64,000 bases of DNA, taken from Coemansia sp. RSA 1804. Lineage: Eukaryota > Kickxellomycota > Kickxellomycetes > Kickxellales > Kickxellaceae. Both the position numbers and the translations under genes were made by a program. Below the pieces are notes generated by a model. That model was not told the DNA's origin. It did not search any database and worked only from the letters and a program-made list of their open reading frames with translations. Position 1 is the stretch's first letter. The number at the start of each line of letters is the position of its first letter. Positions 1 to 11,656 of the stretch are shown here, one piece after another. The stretch is from NCBI GenBank assembly GCA_027578815.1, contig JANBTH010000006.1, forward strand, positions 28,060-92,059, written 5' to 3'.

Positions 1-16
1 GACCGCCGTCTGGCAC

Positions 17-43
17 TTTTTCTTTCTTTCTTTCTTTCTTTTC
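17..43. repeat. (TTTC)n microsatellite
   Basis: About six consecutive TTTC units in the upstream region of the MAPKKK gene. Confidence 0.85.
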
Positions 44-196
44 TTCTACTTCTGCTCCGCATTCGCACTGTATTCACACTGTAAACCCTGTCCATATATA
101 TTTCCCTTTTTGTTTGTTTGTTTTTCTACGTTAGCGCCGGCGGAAAGGACAGGAAAGGAAAGGGCCCTGTTCTATCTCCACTACTGCCCGCGGCCT

Positions 197-225
197 CTCA
201 CTCACTCACTCACTCGCTCACTCAC
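197..225. repeat. (CTCA)n microsatellite
   Basis: Seven CTCA units, one of them altered to CTCG, in the presumed 5' leader of the MAPKKK gene. Confidence 0.85.
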
Positions 226-460
226 AGAAGAAGACCCCCTGCCTCAGAAGCCCCCAGGTTTGGAAGCGCCGGCAAAGGGGACAAACGCCATTGTTATTGC
301 CGTCGTCACTGTCGCTTTGTAGCTACGACAAAGTGCTCTTCCATTCTACCCTCTCCAATACCCTCTCCCACCGCTGCTCAACCAAACACATATTATACAG
401 AACCCCACACAGGCTTCCCTATTTCATTTGCCCAAAGAAGAGGGCTTGGTTTATTTGGCA

Positions 461-3400
461 ATGAAGAGCCCAACGGTCTACCAGCAACAGGCGATAGCGA
501 CGGTGTTGTCGGGACTGGCAGACAGCACAGATACATACCACCACCACCGGTACAATAGCAATAGCAGCGGCAACCAGCAGGAGGGCGGCGCACCCACACA
601 GCGGTACACGATGCAGCAGGTGCTCCAGTGGAACGAGGAAAAGGTCAGCCGGTGGGTCAGCGAGCAAGGGTTCGGCAGGTACGAAGCAGTGTTCCGCGAG
701 AACATGATCACAGGCGAAGCGCTGGTGGAGCTGGACTACAACCTGCTGAAGGAACTGTCTGTGCGCACGGTGGGGGAGCGCGTACGTCTCAACCTGGCAA
801 TCCGACGTCTGCGGCAGCAGTGTCTCCAGATTGACACCGACGAGCCTGCGTCGCTGGCATCCACCACAACAACCGTCACAAACACCAGCAACCTTCCTTC
901 GTTGTCGTCGTCGTCGCGACCGAAGCGCAGCGCAACGCTCGAGTACGGCAATATCAGAGACAGCCTGGCCATGCATGCGTCGCCCGCCCTGGCAAACATG
1001 TCTGGCGCCACGGCGGCTGACGAGACGGCGCCAACAGCAACAACACACTACGCGCCCAGAAGCCGCGGACTCAAGGACCCGCCGACGCTCGCGCGCGCCA
1101 GTCTGTCGTCGAACTCGGTCAGCATCGGCACCGTGGCCAACGCCGGCGTGGGTGCCGCAGCGGCAGGCGAAGGCGACAGCAACGGAAACGGCACCGCCGG
1201 CAACCACATCAACAGCATCAAAAGCCCAAGCAGCGCGTCGAGCGCCTCGGGGAGCACGATGCACCGCGCAAACACCGACACGCGAGCATTCGCCTCGTAC
1301 GAGCAGCACCGAACCCCGCCGCCGCCGTTGGCGCCAGGCTCGCACAACACGCCGATTCTCGGCAACATAATGCAGCGCAAGATGGCGCAGCAGACGTCGT
1401 CGTCGTCTTCGCACAGCACCAGCGCAGCAAAGACTGTGCAGCCGTTGCAGCCGCTCAGGTCGTCGTCGCAGCAATCGTCCGGGATGTTTTCAGTTGAGCT
1501 GGGTGCCGCTGCCGCCAACACGGCAGTGCCAAAAAACTCCAAACTGTCGCTGAAACCCATTCCGTCGCACAACCAGCAGCAGATGGTCCAGAGCATCGAG
1601 CCGATGTCTGCGCCGCTGCCACGCCTTCGCATGCTCACCAGCAGCAGCGCCAACAGCACCAGCACCAGCACCAGCACCGGCAGCAACAATGGCACCAGTG
1701 CCACCAGCAACAGCAGCAACAAGCAGAACAAGCGCTCGCCGCCCTCGGTGCAGCCGCTACAGCTGCTCAAGGACGCGGCAGAGTCGCGCGGCCTGCGGGT
1801 TGCGCAGAGCGACGAGATCGAGCGGCTCGGGCTCCAGTTCCAGGAATTCTTCGGCACCGACATCAGCGTGACCCGACTGGCCGACTCGCTGAGCGTCAGG
1901 ACGTGGAGCGTCACGGTGACGGGGCCCGAGAACGAGGTTCGGCAAGTGGCCATTGCCAACGCCAGCTCCGCACACGCCATCCTCGACCGTGTACGGCGTG
2001 AGTTTGGGCTCAAGAACGATTCCGACGGCGACCAGTACTCGCTGTTCAGCATGACGAGTGCCAGCGGCGGCGCCCGGTGCCTGTCGAACGAGGAGCTGGA
2101 GCGCATGTTTGCGGATCCGACAAGAGCCCCGCCCGACCGGTTCTTCCTCCGCAAACGGCACCAGCTGTCGCGGCCCCCGGTCGGCACCAAGCGGTCGGAG
2201 CATCTGCAGCGAGCAATCGAGAAGCTGGGCAACATCATCCCGGTATCGTCGCTGACGCAGCAACAGTCGCAGCCGCACCAGCTGCAGATCCAGCTGCAAC
2301 TGCAGAACCCGCAGCTGCAGCGGCCGTCGTCCAAGTGGGACAACACAACAGAGAAGCTCACAAAGATCCTCGGCGAGCGGCCGCCCTCCGAGCTGGTCTC
2401 CATGAATGTTGAAAAGTACTTCCCGGGCAACGAGGCAAGGGCGCGCCACTCTATTATGCGCAGGCGGAAGCACGAGTCCCACGACACTGGGTTCTCCTTG
2501 ATCCAGCACCAAGACGGTGCCGACCTTGCTGCGCGGCTGTCTAAGCGCCATTCCAGGGCGCACAGGCGCAGCACTAGCGCAAACTCAACCATCAGCACCG
2601 CCTCCGGCTCTGGTTTTGGATCGGGGTCTGGAGCTGGCTCTGGCTCTGGCTCTGGCTCTGGCAGCGCATCGATGCCTCGCATCATGCATGCCAGGATGCA
2701 GTCGACTACCATGGGCAACACCAACCGCTGGTCAATCCTGCCGTCCAACCTCGAGCCCATCGAGGAGTCGCTGCACTCGCCGGCCACCGCCTCTTCCACC
2801 GCTGCCGCCTCTTCCATTGCTGCTGCCATGAGCGCTGCACCGGCCGATGACAATGGCGATAGTGCGGGCTCGGCCCAGGAGAGCGCCAATGCGCCAGCCA
2901 TTCCCGCTGGCGGAGCACCCAGCGAGCCGGATCCTACATCGGCCGTTGCTGTAAAAAGCGAGAACGGAGCAGCAGCAGCAGCCGCCGCGACGCTGCGGAA
3001 GGGCAAGCGGATGAGTCGGAACTACACGAGCTCGACGATGGTCCAGACAATGCACAGCATCTCGTCGGAGAGTCTGCAGCTATCGGACGCCGGCAGCAAC
3101 ATCAGCGACATCCACGGCCGCCATGGCGACGACGACGACGACAGCGATGGGTCGCTTTCGGATCTATCGTCGTCGTCATCATCGTCTTCGTATCTGTCCG
3201 ACTCCGTCGAGAGCGACGATGACAGCTTCTACGACAGCCTGTACGACAGCGACATCGATGCTGACGAGAATCTGGCCGCCGACGACGATGAAAGCGACCT
3301 GCATGCGAGCGTGTCGGCCGTCGGCAGCGCGTCCGTGGCGTCTGCGATGCATGTGCAAGGCAGCGACAAGTCAACCGACATGCTCCATGTATCGGCGGCG

Positions 3401-4405
3401 ACGGCAACAGCAGCAACAGCAGGCGGCAGCGGCAGTACCGCCGACCAGAACAAGAGCGTCAGCAGATCCACCAGCGCAGCATCACGCAACGGACGGACAC
3501 ATAGCAACAGCAACGCCAACGCCGGCGCCAACTCCAACTCCAGCTCTAGCGCTGCTCCCGCGGCCCCCGCCAAGAAGAAGGCGTGGATCAAGGGCGCGCC
3601 GATTGCAAGCGGGTCGTTTGGAAGCGTGTACTTTGGCATGAACACGCGCACGGGTGCCATCATGGCGGTCAAGGAGGTCGAGCTGCCTACTCCGGGCAGC
3701 GTGTCAACGAGCCGCAACCACCGGATGGTGGATGCGCTCAAGCACGAGCTGGATCTGCTCAAGGGCCTAGACCACAAGAACGTCGTCAAGTACCTGGGCA
3801 CCGACATGGACGACACCAACCTGTACATCTTCCTCGAGTACGTGTCCGGCGGCTCGGTGTCCAGCGCACTGGCCAGCTTCGGCATGTTTCCCGAGTCCCT
3901 GGTGCGCACATACACCGCGCAGATCCTCGAGGGTCTCGTGTACCTGCATGCGCAGGGCATCATCCACCGCGACATCAAGGGCGGCAACGTGCTGATTGAC
4001 CAGGACGGCAGCGTCAAGATCTCGGACTTTGGCATCTCGAAGCGTGTTGACGAGGTCGTGGCTGCCAGCAAGAAGGACCGCCGCGCATCGCTCCAGGGAT
4101 CGGTGTTCTGGATGGCGCCCGAGGTCGTCAAGGACACGCATTACACGTTCAAGGGCGATGTCTGGAGCCTCGGGTGTCTTGTCATCGAGATGATGACCGG
4201 CTCGCATCCGTTCCCCGAGCTCGACCAGCTGCAGGCCCTCTACTCCATTGGCCAGCGCGGCCGCCCAAAGATCCCCGACGCCATCTCGCCCCACGCCAAC
4301 GACTTCCTCGAGCTGACGCTTCAGGTCGATGTTGACACCCGTCCCACTGCCACCGATCTGACCACCCACGCCTTTGTCTGCGACATTGCCCCGCCTTCTC
4401 CATGA
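461..4405 (+). CDS. STE11: STE11/Byr2-type MAP kinase kinase kinase
   Basis: A serine/threonine kinase at the top of a fungal MAPK cascade, expected to phosphorylate a Ste7/Byr1-type MAPKK in mating, filamentation or stress signalling. The 1314-residue product has a SAM domain at about 51-122, a Ras-binding (RA-like) domain at about 475-560 and a C-terminal kinase domain at about 1042-1305. Visible kinase residues are the glycine loop GSFGSV, the catalytic lysine in AVKEVE (K1071), HRDIKGGN (Asp1171) and DFG (Asp1189). Between the domains lie long Ser, Asn, Ala and Gly/Ser tracts and an acidic stretch, which make it much longer than yeast Ste11 (about 717 residues). The frame is open further upstream only from TTG at 428, so the first ATG at 461 was chosen. 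SAM, RA and kinase in this order is the Ste11/Byr2 architecture; in fission yeast Byr2 is a Ras1 effector. A Ras gene lies next downstream. Confidence 0.93.
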   Translation: MKSPTVYQQQAIATVLSGLADSTDTYHHHRYNSNSSGNQQEGGAPTQRYTMQQVLQWNEEKVSRWVSEQGFGRYEAVFRENMITGEALVELDYNLLKELSVRTVGERVRLNLAIRRLRQQCLQIDTDEPASLASTTTTVTNTSNLPSLSSSSRPKRSATLEYGNIRDSLAMHASPALANMSGATAADETAPTATTHYAPRSRGLKDPPTLARASLSSNSVSIGTVANAGVGAAAAGEGDSNGNGTAGNHINSIKSPSSASSASGSTMHRANTDTRAFASYEQHRTPPPPLAPGSHNTPILGNIMQRKMAQQTSSSSSHSTSAAKTVQPLQPLRSSSQQSSGMFSVELGAAAANTAVPKNSKLSLKPIPSHNQQQMVQSIEPMSAPLPRLRMLTSSSANSTSTSTSTGSNNGTSATSNSSNKQNKRSPPSVQPLQLLKDAAESRGLRVAQSDEIERLGLQFQEFFGTDISVTRLADSLSVRTWSVTVTGPENEVRQVAIANASSAHAILDRVRREFGLKNDSDGDQYSLFSMTSASGGARCLSNEELERMFADPTRAPPDRFFLRKRHQLSRPPVGTKRSEHLQRAIEKLGNIIPVSSLTQQQSQPHQLQIQLQLQNPQLQRPSSKWDNTTEKLTKILGERPPSELVSMNVEKYFPGNEARARHSIMRRRKHESHDTGFSLIQHQDGADLAARLSKRHSRAHRRSTSANSTISTASGSGFGSGSGAGSGSGSGSGSASMPRIMHARMQSTTMGNTNRWSILPSNLEPIEESLHSPATASSTAAASSIAAAMSAAPADDNGDSAGSAQESANAPAIPAGGAPSEPDPTSAVAVKSENGAAAAAAATLRKGKRMSRNYTSSTMVQTMHSISSESLQLSDAGSNISDIHGRHGDDDDDSDGSLSDLSSSSSSSSYLSDSVESDDDSFYDSLYDSDIDADENLAADDDESDLHASVSAVGSASVASAMHVQGSDKSTDMLHVSAATATAATAGGSGSTADQNKSVSRSTSAASRNGRTHSNSNANAGANSNSSSSAAPAAPAKKKAWIKGAPIASGSFGSVYFGMNTRTGAIMAVKEVELPTPGSVSTSRNHRMVDALKHELDLLKGLDHKNVVKYLGTDMDDTNLYIFLEYVSGGSVSSALASFGMFPESLVRTYTAQILEGLVYLHAQGIIHRDIKGGNVLIDQDGSVKISDFGISKRVDEVVAASKKDRRASLQGSVFWMAPEVVKDTHYTFKGDVWSLGCLVIEMMTGSHPFPELDQLQALYSIGQRGRPKIPDAISPHANDFLELTLQVDVDTRPTATDLTTHAFVCDIAPPSP

Positions 4406-5147
4406 CGGCCCCCTCTCTCTTCTTGTCCACTCTGTGCGTCTCCAATATTTTGTGTGGAATAGCATGAATGCGAAAAAAACGAAAAACAAAACAAATATAA
4501 TATAACCTCCCCCATTGTCCTAACCTTCCGCCCCTATTTGCTTTGCTCCGCTGCGCTGGTTGCGGCTGGATGCTGGAACATATGAGAATGATCCTCAGTT
4601 ATGATCAGCCGCATATTCTGCCGAGATCCCAGCGCTCTTCGGATTCGCAGTGTTGCGCTTCGAGAACTCTGCCAACCCAATCAATCCGCTCCACGCAAGC
4701 GCGACTCGGATAAAGGAAAAGAAGAAGGAAGGAAAGACCGGCAACATAATCACCATGGCCAATGGCCAGAGATGCTAATGGTCCACAGAGCCAGAGCAAT
4801 GGTGTGGCCAGGATGAGACAGGCCAACTTATATCTAACATGAACTGCTGAAGGGAACGATTATTATTGTTGTTGTTCCTTCAAAAATCGCCTTCTTGTTT
4901 TGTTTTTGTTTTCCTTTTTAGAGATACCTGGGCATTACCAAAAAGGGGAATCGTATGCGAGAAATGGATGCTGCCGCCAGGATCCGGATAAAGGCGCTAG
5001 CAATAAAAAGCAGAAAATGCAAATAAAATAATCCAGCTTGCTTACTATTTTTCTTTGGTGCAATTCGCAGCACACATTTGATGCCAGACCGGATGCGATG
5101 GCACCTCTTTCTTTGCCTTTTGAAGGCTGAAAATGCAGGCGATGGGG

Positions 5148-5173
5148 GATGGGAGATGGGAGATGGGAGATGG
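5148..5173. repeat. GATGGGA heptamer tandem repeat
   Basis: Three to four near-perfect GATGGGA units directly upstream of a 14-base G run. Confidence 0.85.
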
Positions 5174-5189
5174 CTCAAAAAGCCACATC

Positions 5190-5203
5190 GGGGGGGGGGG
5201 GGG
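5190..5203. repeat. Poly-G run (14 bases)
   Basis: Fourteen consecutive G in the intergenic region. The length could be uncertain in some sequencing chemistries. Confidence 0.9.
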
Positions 5204-6171
5204 TTTCGCAGCTTGGCAGCCTTGATTGTGGACAGAGCCTTTTCATCAAAATAGAAAAGTGAATAAAATAAACATAATATAAGAGGAGTGCCATTCTGTC
5301 TTTCTCTCTCTCTTGTGTCTGTGGCGACCAGCATGCCTGCCGGGTTGTTTATGGTTCCTCCTCAGCAATCGCGATCGGTTGCGGCCGGACGGACAGGAAG
5401 AGGCGGCGGCGGCGCTTCTGCCGCACGCCGGCCAAACGCTGAACGCAAACGCCCGACAACAACCGACAGCAAAGATGAAGAAAAGAAGAAGCTTGTGCAG
5501 GTTCTACAGCTGTACCCTCCCGCCAACGCAGAGAAAACCCCGAGTTGTAATCAATCACAGGCCTATCGGTGGCAATGAAAAAGAAAGAAAAACATCAAAA
5601 AAGCCCTCAGCAACAGCAAGCTTGCTCTTTCTCCTTCCCCTCCCCCCCCCAAAAAAAACACAAATCCAAGAAAGCACGAGAAGAAGACCTGCTGAAGCGC
5701 AACAACGACAACAAGCTACTCTTTTTCTCTTCTTGCCCTTAACATTATTTTTTCTTGTCTTTGTATAAACTAGACCTTTTTAATCCGCCCCCTTTTTCTC
5801 TTTCTTCTTGAGACTGTCGAATCTTTCTGTCTTAATACCCTTTTTACTCTATATCGGTCCTCCAGCTATCTCTATTCCCTTCCTTAGCTGGACCGAACCT
5901 GCGCTACGTGGAAACACTCACAGTCTTTTCCAAGGGAAATAAAAAAGCTTTTACCGCATCTCGTCAATTTGTAAACTTTTTTGGCGCTTTTTTTCCTATC
6001 CGGTTTCTCCTGTTCTTCTGATATACATAGACCCCCCACGCAAGACAGCAAGCAAGCAGCAGCGTAGCCTATTGATAGCCAGCCAGCCAGCTTGTGTCTT
6101 GCCTATTTTCTTTGTCCTTTCGCTCTTTATCTCTTTTTGTGGTGTCGACCGTCTTTATCCTCGCTTGAAAA

Positions 6172-8807
6172 ATGATTCTGTACAAACTAGTTGTTCTTGG
6201 CGATGGTGGTGTCGGAAAGGTAAGGATAAATGCTTGTTGATATGTTATGCTTGCACCATTTGTACTCCCCTATTGCTATTTCTCCCTCCAGTTTCTGGAC
6301 AAGGAACTGTATATTTCTTTTCGCTCTTGATGTAAACAGACACCCTTGTTATTTCGGGCCTTTTCCTCTTGTCCTGCAAGCTGTTTTGTTTCCACAAGAA
6401 AGACCACCGCTCTTTCTGATGTGTGCTTTCCACCGGCTGTTGTCCGTGCGACCGGGGGGGCAGCGCTATATTGCTTGCCGTGTTTGCTGGGATGGTTTGT
6501 TGCTGCTTCTTCTGCTGCTTCTGCATGCAAGAAGCAGGAGAAATGGCGAATAATGAAGCTCTATGAACTGTCAGCAGCTGCAAGATGTCTGTCCGCAAAT
6601 ATAGTTTCCAAAGGAGGAGAGAGAAACGACATGTGCTGGACAGACTCTAGTTTTTAGAGCGCATAGCCACTCACATCTCCCCAATCAAGTACACTTTTTC
6701 ACCTCTGTTTCTATGTCTCGGTCTGGAGCCGATTCCGCTTTTCGGTGGTGCACCAGGTTGTCTCTGTATAACCACTGTGAACATCTATACGTTTTCTCCC
6801 ATTGTCTTCCGTTTGGGTCTTGGTTGCAAGAGTGGGGGTGTACACAAACAAGATGACGACAGGGGACGAAAGAGTGAGATGGACGGATAGAACTACTTTT
6901 TGCGATTCGTTAGTTGCGACCGCTGGTGTTGTTTCACTTGTATCTGATGCCAAGGGTCTATAGCACCGGTGTGCTAGCGACTCTTACCTCCAATAGTCTG
7001 CGTGTTTGCTATTTACTGCATTCTGAGCGCCTTTTTTGGCCCCTACCCCTTTCACTCATACTCTGAAAATGATGACGATGCCTAAACAGCTACTGTTTTG
7101 CTCCACTTGATTATGCACCAAAATACTCATCGATCCATCTATCTCTCTCCAAACGACTCATCCTTATAAGGAAATTGCTGTAGACGGCGCTTACAATCCA
7201 GCTCTGCCTGAACCACTTTGTGGAGACATACGACCCGACGATCGAGGACTCCTACCGCAAGCAGGTTGTCATCGACGAACAGCCCTGTGTCCTGGAGGTG
7301 CTTGACACCGCTGGTCAGGAAGAGTACACTGCGCTACGTGACCAATGGATCAGGTAAGAGACTTTTGTTGCCAAGAAACAAGACCTGTTTCGGCTGGTTA
7401 CAGGACGCAGGCATCTTTCATTACTTTGCCTCGCTGGGTCCTTTTTTTACTCTTCATTCTTCCATTTCCCCCAACTGCACCACAAAACTGTGTTTTGATG
7501 CGTGAAAAAGGAGTACGTAAATCCTTTTCATCGCCAAACCCAATCCAAGCTTCTCTGGCCCCATTAATGTTTTGTTTTCACTTGCTCTTTTGGTGGAGTG
7601 AGCAGGAGAAATAAAACCACGCTTCATGGACCTTCTTTTTGGAGCGTGGCCCAAATGTTTTATTTTTGTTTATGTTTTCTGCTACGCACATATTGTTGAT
7701 GCTTGTAGAAAGCGGTGCATTTTTCCCAGCACCTAGCAACTGAACTGGCCTTTAGATGAGTGCTGGCTTTGCCTTTCTGTTCCAGTTTGGCAGCCATTCT
7801 CATTTTGTTTTCTTTTTCTGCGTGAACCGCCTCCCGTGACTATCAACAAACACGCAGATGCCGTCATCTGCTGCCAGTTTGAAATTATCCTATCCACCTT
7901 TTCTTTCTTTGCCACCATTGCAACTGAGAAACAAACCTACCATGCTTCAGCCACACACGCCTGTGAGCTGACGAGTGGTCAAATGATGGGCGGGATGAAC
8001 AACAAAGTGTCTGTAAAAAGCAATTGGTCCCTTCTGGTCTTGCTTGTTGCCTTTTCTTCAAAAGAGCTAATATGGTATGCGAATTTGCAAATCACCTATA
8101 TACTGCCGAAACAGGTCTTTTCTTTGTGTTCCCTGTCTTTGTGCTTGCAAAAAGAAGTGGTTTGGTCTTCTTGTCTTTGCCAGTGCTTGCTTGACGCCTC
8201 ATTTCTACCTTTTCTCTTTTGCCAGGCTGCTGGAGGTCTGGTGTTTCTTTTACTTTTTTGCTTGCAGATTGTGCTGTTGTGGCCAATATTGCTTTATTTT
8301 GATTTTCCAAGCCGCCCCCCTCCACGTTTCAGAAATGCGCAAATGTATAGAGCATGACATTGCCGCTAAGCACATGTGTTGGATTTCCTTTTCTTTTTTC
8401 TTATTTTTGAGCATTGAATGGCTTATAGAGATGGCGAGGGCTTTTTGCTTGTGTATTCGATTACATCTCGATCGACATTCGAGCGTGTGGAAAGATTCAG
8501 AGACCAGATTATTCGCGTCAAGGACCAGGACAACGTACCTATGATGCTTGTGGGTAACAAGTGCGACAAGGCGCAGGAGCGTGAGGTGTCGTTCCAGGAA
8601 GGACAGGCAATGGCACGCAGACTTGGATGCGACTTTGTTGAGTCATCGGCAAAGACATGCATTAACGTTGAGAAGGCGTTCTATACTACCGTGCGGATGA
8701 TCCGGCAATTGCGCGATAAGCGGCCTGGCGGAAGTCGCCCCAACCCAATGGGCGGAAATAACAGCATCCGACGGGAGAGGAGGAGGACTAGGTGCTCGAT
8801 CCTCTAG
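6172..8807 (+). CDS. Ras2-type small GTPase, three exons
   Basis: A Ras-family molecular switch expected at the plasma membrane, controlling morphogenesis or MAPK/cAMP signalling. The gene is split as join(6172..6219, 7184..7353, 8429..8807), which gives 198 residues. The junctions are GTAAGG...GTAG and GTAAGA...ATAG, and both keep the frame. The P-loop GDGGVGKT is split from exon 2 exactly after its Lys. Exon 2 encodes the effector region [11 protein letters not shown] and switch [12 protein letters not shown], with the Gln61 equivalent intact. Exon 3 carries NKCD, ETSA-like ESSAK and the C-terminal CAAX box CSIL, preceded by an Arg-rich tract. The GDGGVGKTALTIQL start resembles fungal Ras2/RasB proteins more than Rsr1/Bud1. 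The introns (964 and 1075 bases) are very long for a fungus. The gene lies on the same strand as the upstream Ras-binding MAPKKK. Confidence 0.92.
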
Positions 8808-11656
8808 GGAGGAGGGGATTCTCCTTTCCTACTAGGGAGGCTCGGGAAACGCAGGGGGATGGAGGAGGAGAGGTAATGGTTGAAAAGAGACAGGTCTGGT
8901 ATTTTATGGTGTTTTCGGGAATATGGAGGAGCTGCCTAGCTCTTCTATACTGATCGGTCTTGTTATATGAGTTGATTATCAACAAGAGCAGCAAGCAGCA
9001 GTTTTTGAACGAGAAGATGGAAAACAAAAGATAGCAGAGGAAATTGGCTTTTTTTCTGCTTTGCTAACAAATTGAGGAGATGGGCGGCGGGCGCTCGGCT
9101 TTTATAATAATGGCATTCAGCAGCTACACTTGGTCCTGATTATGTCTGGAGGCGTAGAGCTTGCTGCTAATGAGGAGCGATGGATGGCGATTGGCTCTTC
9201 TTTCGACTTGTGGCTAGAAGCGACTATCGAACGCGCTATGGAAATGGAGAGAGCACGGGTAAACACTTATCAGCGATGGATGCGGACTATAGTCAAAACC
9301 AGCTTATCTAAAAAGATGTTTCTACATATGAGCCCATGTGGAAGCTCGAATGGTTCATGGTCATTATGCTACGAGTCCGTCTTGTCATCAGTAGCCAGTA
9401 TCTGCATGTTTATCGCATATATGCTGACTACAAAGTGGATACGTCAGCAGTCAGCAACAGCATATGCAATATGTTGAATTCCCTTCTTCTCCGACCACAT
9501 TGCTGAAGCTATTTATGATTCCGTCAGAGCAAGCGCTTTTCCGCCTCTTTCCCTCCCTCCCTCTCTCATGCCTTTTCTTTCTCAATCGTATTGCTGCTTG
9601 TGTGCCTGTTCTTTCACATATGAAAGTATCATCATTGTTCTTGGCTCCATTTCCTCTATCATTGATTAATGGTTGTTAGTGATCTTTGACAACAAAACAA
9701 ATCACGCTTCCGATATTTTCTCAGAGCCACATATATAATCTCTAATCTTTTGTTATTTCAGAAAACCCTTTCTCTCTATCTCTAGTCTGTCCCAACATCT
9801 ACCACCTTTATCTTCCTAATCCCTTTTTGACCTTTGCTCTACTACTACTACTATCACAAATTTCCTTTAACTCCTTGTTTTCTCTCTCTCACATACTCAA
9901 TAACCTCACAAACCCCTTAGTAATTGGTTTTTTATTTTCTTTTTGATTTTTCCCTCTCCTCCCTTTCTTTCTTTCTCATTAATATAATCTACTCATAAAC
10001 ATTAGAATTTGAGGTGGGCTAAATTTTAAATAGATGTGTATCTGCGAAGAATCATATGTTCAGAATTACCAACCATTGTTTAAGGAACAATAGGAAATTT
10101 TAACCGTTGGGTCCGAATAACCAAGGAGTCAAAAGAAGGACAGGATGAACAAATGAAAGAAAAGGAATAGACACTTGGATTGCTGCCGTTGTGGCGCATT
10201 GAATAAAATATGACATTGGCAACAATACTATTGTCAACAGCAACAGCAGCAGCAACAGCAATAACAACAACATGAACAACAAGTATATTAATTCTTAAAA
10301 CAAAGCAATCGACACCTTGTGTCTTGTGCCAAAGAAGGGTAATGCTAATGATCGCATGCTTTGGAATGGTCTCTGAGCAACAAGGACGCATTGAAAATGG
10401 CCGTTAACAAGGAAAAACAGGAAGAACAAAACCCATGCAGACGTATATTGATGAGCATTGAAGTGGTGCTGCTTGTCTCTATTGTTGTTTGGGTTGCCAA
10501 TATGGCCTGGTTAGTCAAATAGGCTGATGTAGGCAATATAACTTTACCACACACACATTCCTCACAATACAACAGCGATTCTCTAGCACGATGTGGCGAG
10601 TAATTGTTGATTGAATAAAGTTGGCCTTGTCAACGCTGCAATACAACTAACGGTATTGCTAGCAATGTCCATTTATTGTTAGATGCAAAAAGACAAGAAG
10701 AAAAAGAGATAAGCGTGTCTTGGAAAGGGTGGCGGTTCAGACGATCCTGCGCATCAGTATTGATTCTCCCTTTCGCAACAAACAGTCCGGAATTCAGCCC
10801 GCACTAGAAAGACAAGGAAGAAAAAGAAGACACTCCTCCCCATCTCGTTCTATTCAGTCTCCCAGCAGCACCAATGAGTCGGGTTGGTGCAGAAGCAATG
10901 CAGCCCGCCCGCCAGACGCATGGTTTTTTCTTTTGCTTTGGTGATCGTCTTTTGGGTGTTTGGCATCCACAAATGGAAGACACAGACCTGCTTGCACGTG
11001 GTTCTTGCCAATGCAGCATGGCGTCTGCCCTTTTTCCGACCGTTTCACATTTCTGGCTGTCTTCAAATGAAACTCAGCTCATCTTTCTGGCTCCAGGACG
11101 AGAAAGTGGGCGTTCTTTTGGGCGATATTATTCGACACAACGAAAATGGCAACAGCCTTTGTCCTTGTTTTGTATTTTTCGTTCAGTCGTTTTCACTGTG
11201 CTCGTCTTATGTGTTGTTTGTTGTGAGCATTGCACACGGAGCTAGCATTCATCGTTAGGGTTGTGATGCAACAGCCAGTGTTTGTGTTTGCTGAGGCAAT
11301 TGTTGTGGTAAGTGGTCCGTATTTTCCTCCCTCTTATTTTCCTGGAACTGAACCGAAATGTACCGCACCCTCTCCATCTCCCCTTCCCCTCCTAATTTAT
11401 GCTGGCCTGTAAGCGGGTCTTTCCACTTTGTCGCACTAGCCAACCTTTTTTTCACCCTTTCTTTTTTCATTCTTTCCATTCTGGCAACCATCAAGCATCA
11501 ATAGAGCGTATACCTTTCTCATACTTTTGCTTCTGTATTTTTTATTTGTCTCTCAAATTTCCCCCCTTTCTCCCTCCCTCCTCCCTTCCATTTAAGCGGC
11601 CGCTAATCCCACATTACCCTTACAGACAACAACAGCAAAAAACACAGAAAACACGT
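8808..11656. other. Long intergenic region, Ras to myosin
   Basis: About 2.85 kb with no gene I can support. It should hold the Ras 3' end and the myosin promoter and leader. A short CAR/CAA-rich repeat lies near 10238-10280. An ATG-started frame at 9142-9477 (111 codons) has no recognisable features. The last 250 bases before 11657 are strongly pyrimidine-rich. Confidence 0.55.
10238..10281. repeat. CAACAG/CAA-rich imperfect triplet repeat
   Basis: An imperfect run of CAA, CAG and ACA triplets in non-coding sequence upstream of the myosin gene. Confidence 0.7.

Larger units (their letters stand above)
1..460. other. Upstream region of the MAPKKK gene
   Basis: This stretch holds pyrimidine-rich and simple-repeat sequence leading into the kinase gene at 461. 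I see no separate gene; the open frames here begin at non-ATG codons and have no recognisable product. It is probably promoter and 5' leader. Confidence 0.6.
4406..6171. other. Intergenic region, MAPKKK to Ras
   Basis: About 1.8 kb without a supportable gene. It contains purine and pyrimidine tracts, a G run and heptamer repeats. The last few hundred bases before 6172 are CT-rich, as is common in fungal promoters, and probably hold the Ras promoter and leader. Confidence 0.6.

Noticed and set aside
1048..3006. 652-codon open frame on the minus strand inside the MAPKKK gene
   Set aside because: It is the antisense shadow of a low-complexity GC-rich coding region, with no domain character.
6172..8807. 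Ras gene as RSR1/BUD1
   Set aside because: Switch II is [17 protein letters not shown] and the P-loop GDGGVGKTALTIQL, as in fungal Ras2-type proteins. Rsr1 has a different switch II (AGIAQFTAMRE-like).
9142..9477. 111-codon ATG-started frame downstream of Ras
   Set aside because: No recognisable motif, no supporting promoter pattern, and ordinary intergenic composition; not listed as a gene.
10080..10391. 103-codon minus-strand frame in the Ras-myosin spacer
   Set aside because: Its middle is a translation of a CAA/CAG-type repeat (Val/Ala-rich), and the rest is not protein-like.
11399..11656. Upstream in-frame ATG giving the myosin 86 extra residues
   Set aside because: The added residues translate a pyrimidine-rich leader (Phe, Pro, Ser, His-rich), while the ATG at 11657 begins shortly before the conserved SH3-like patch.
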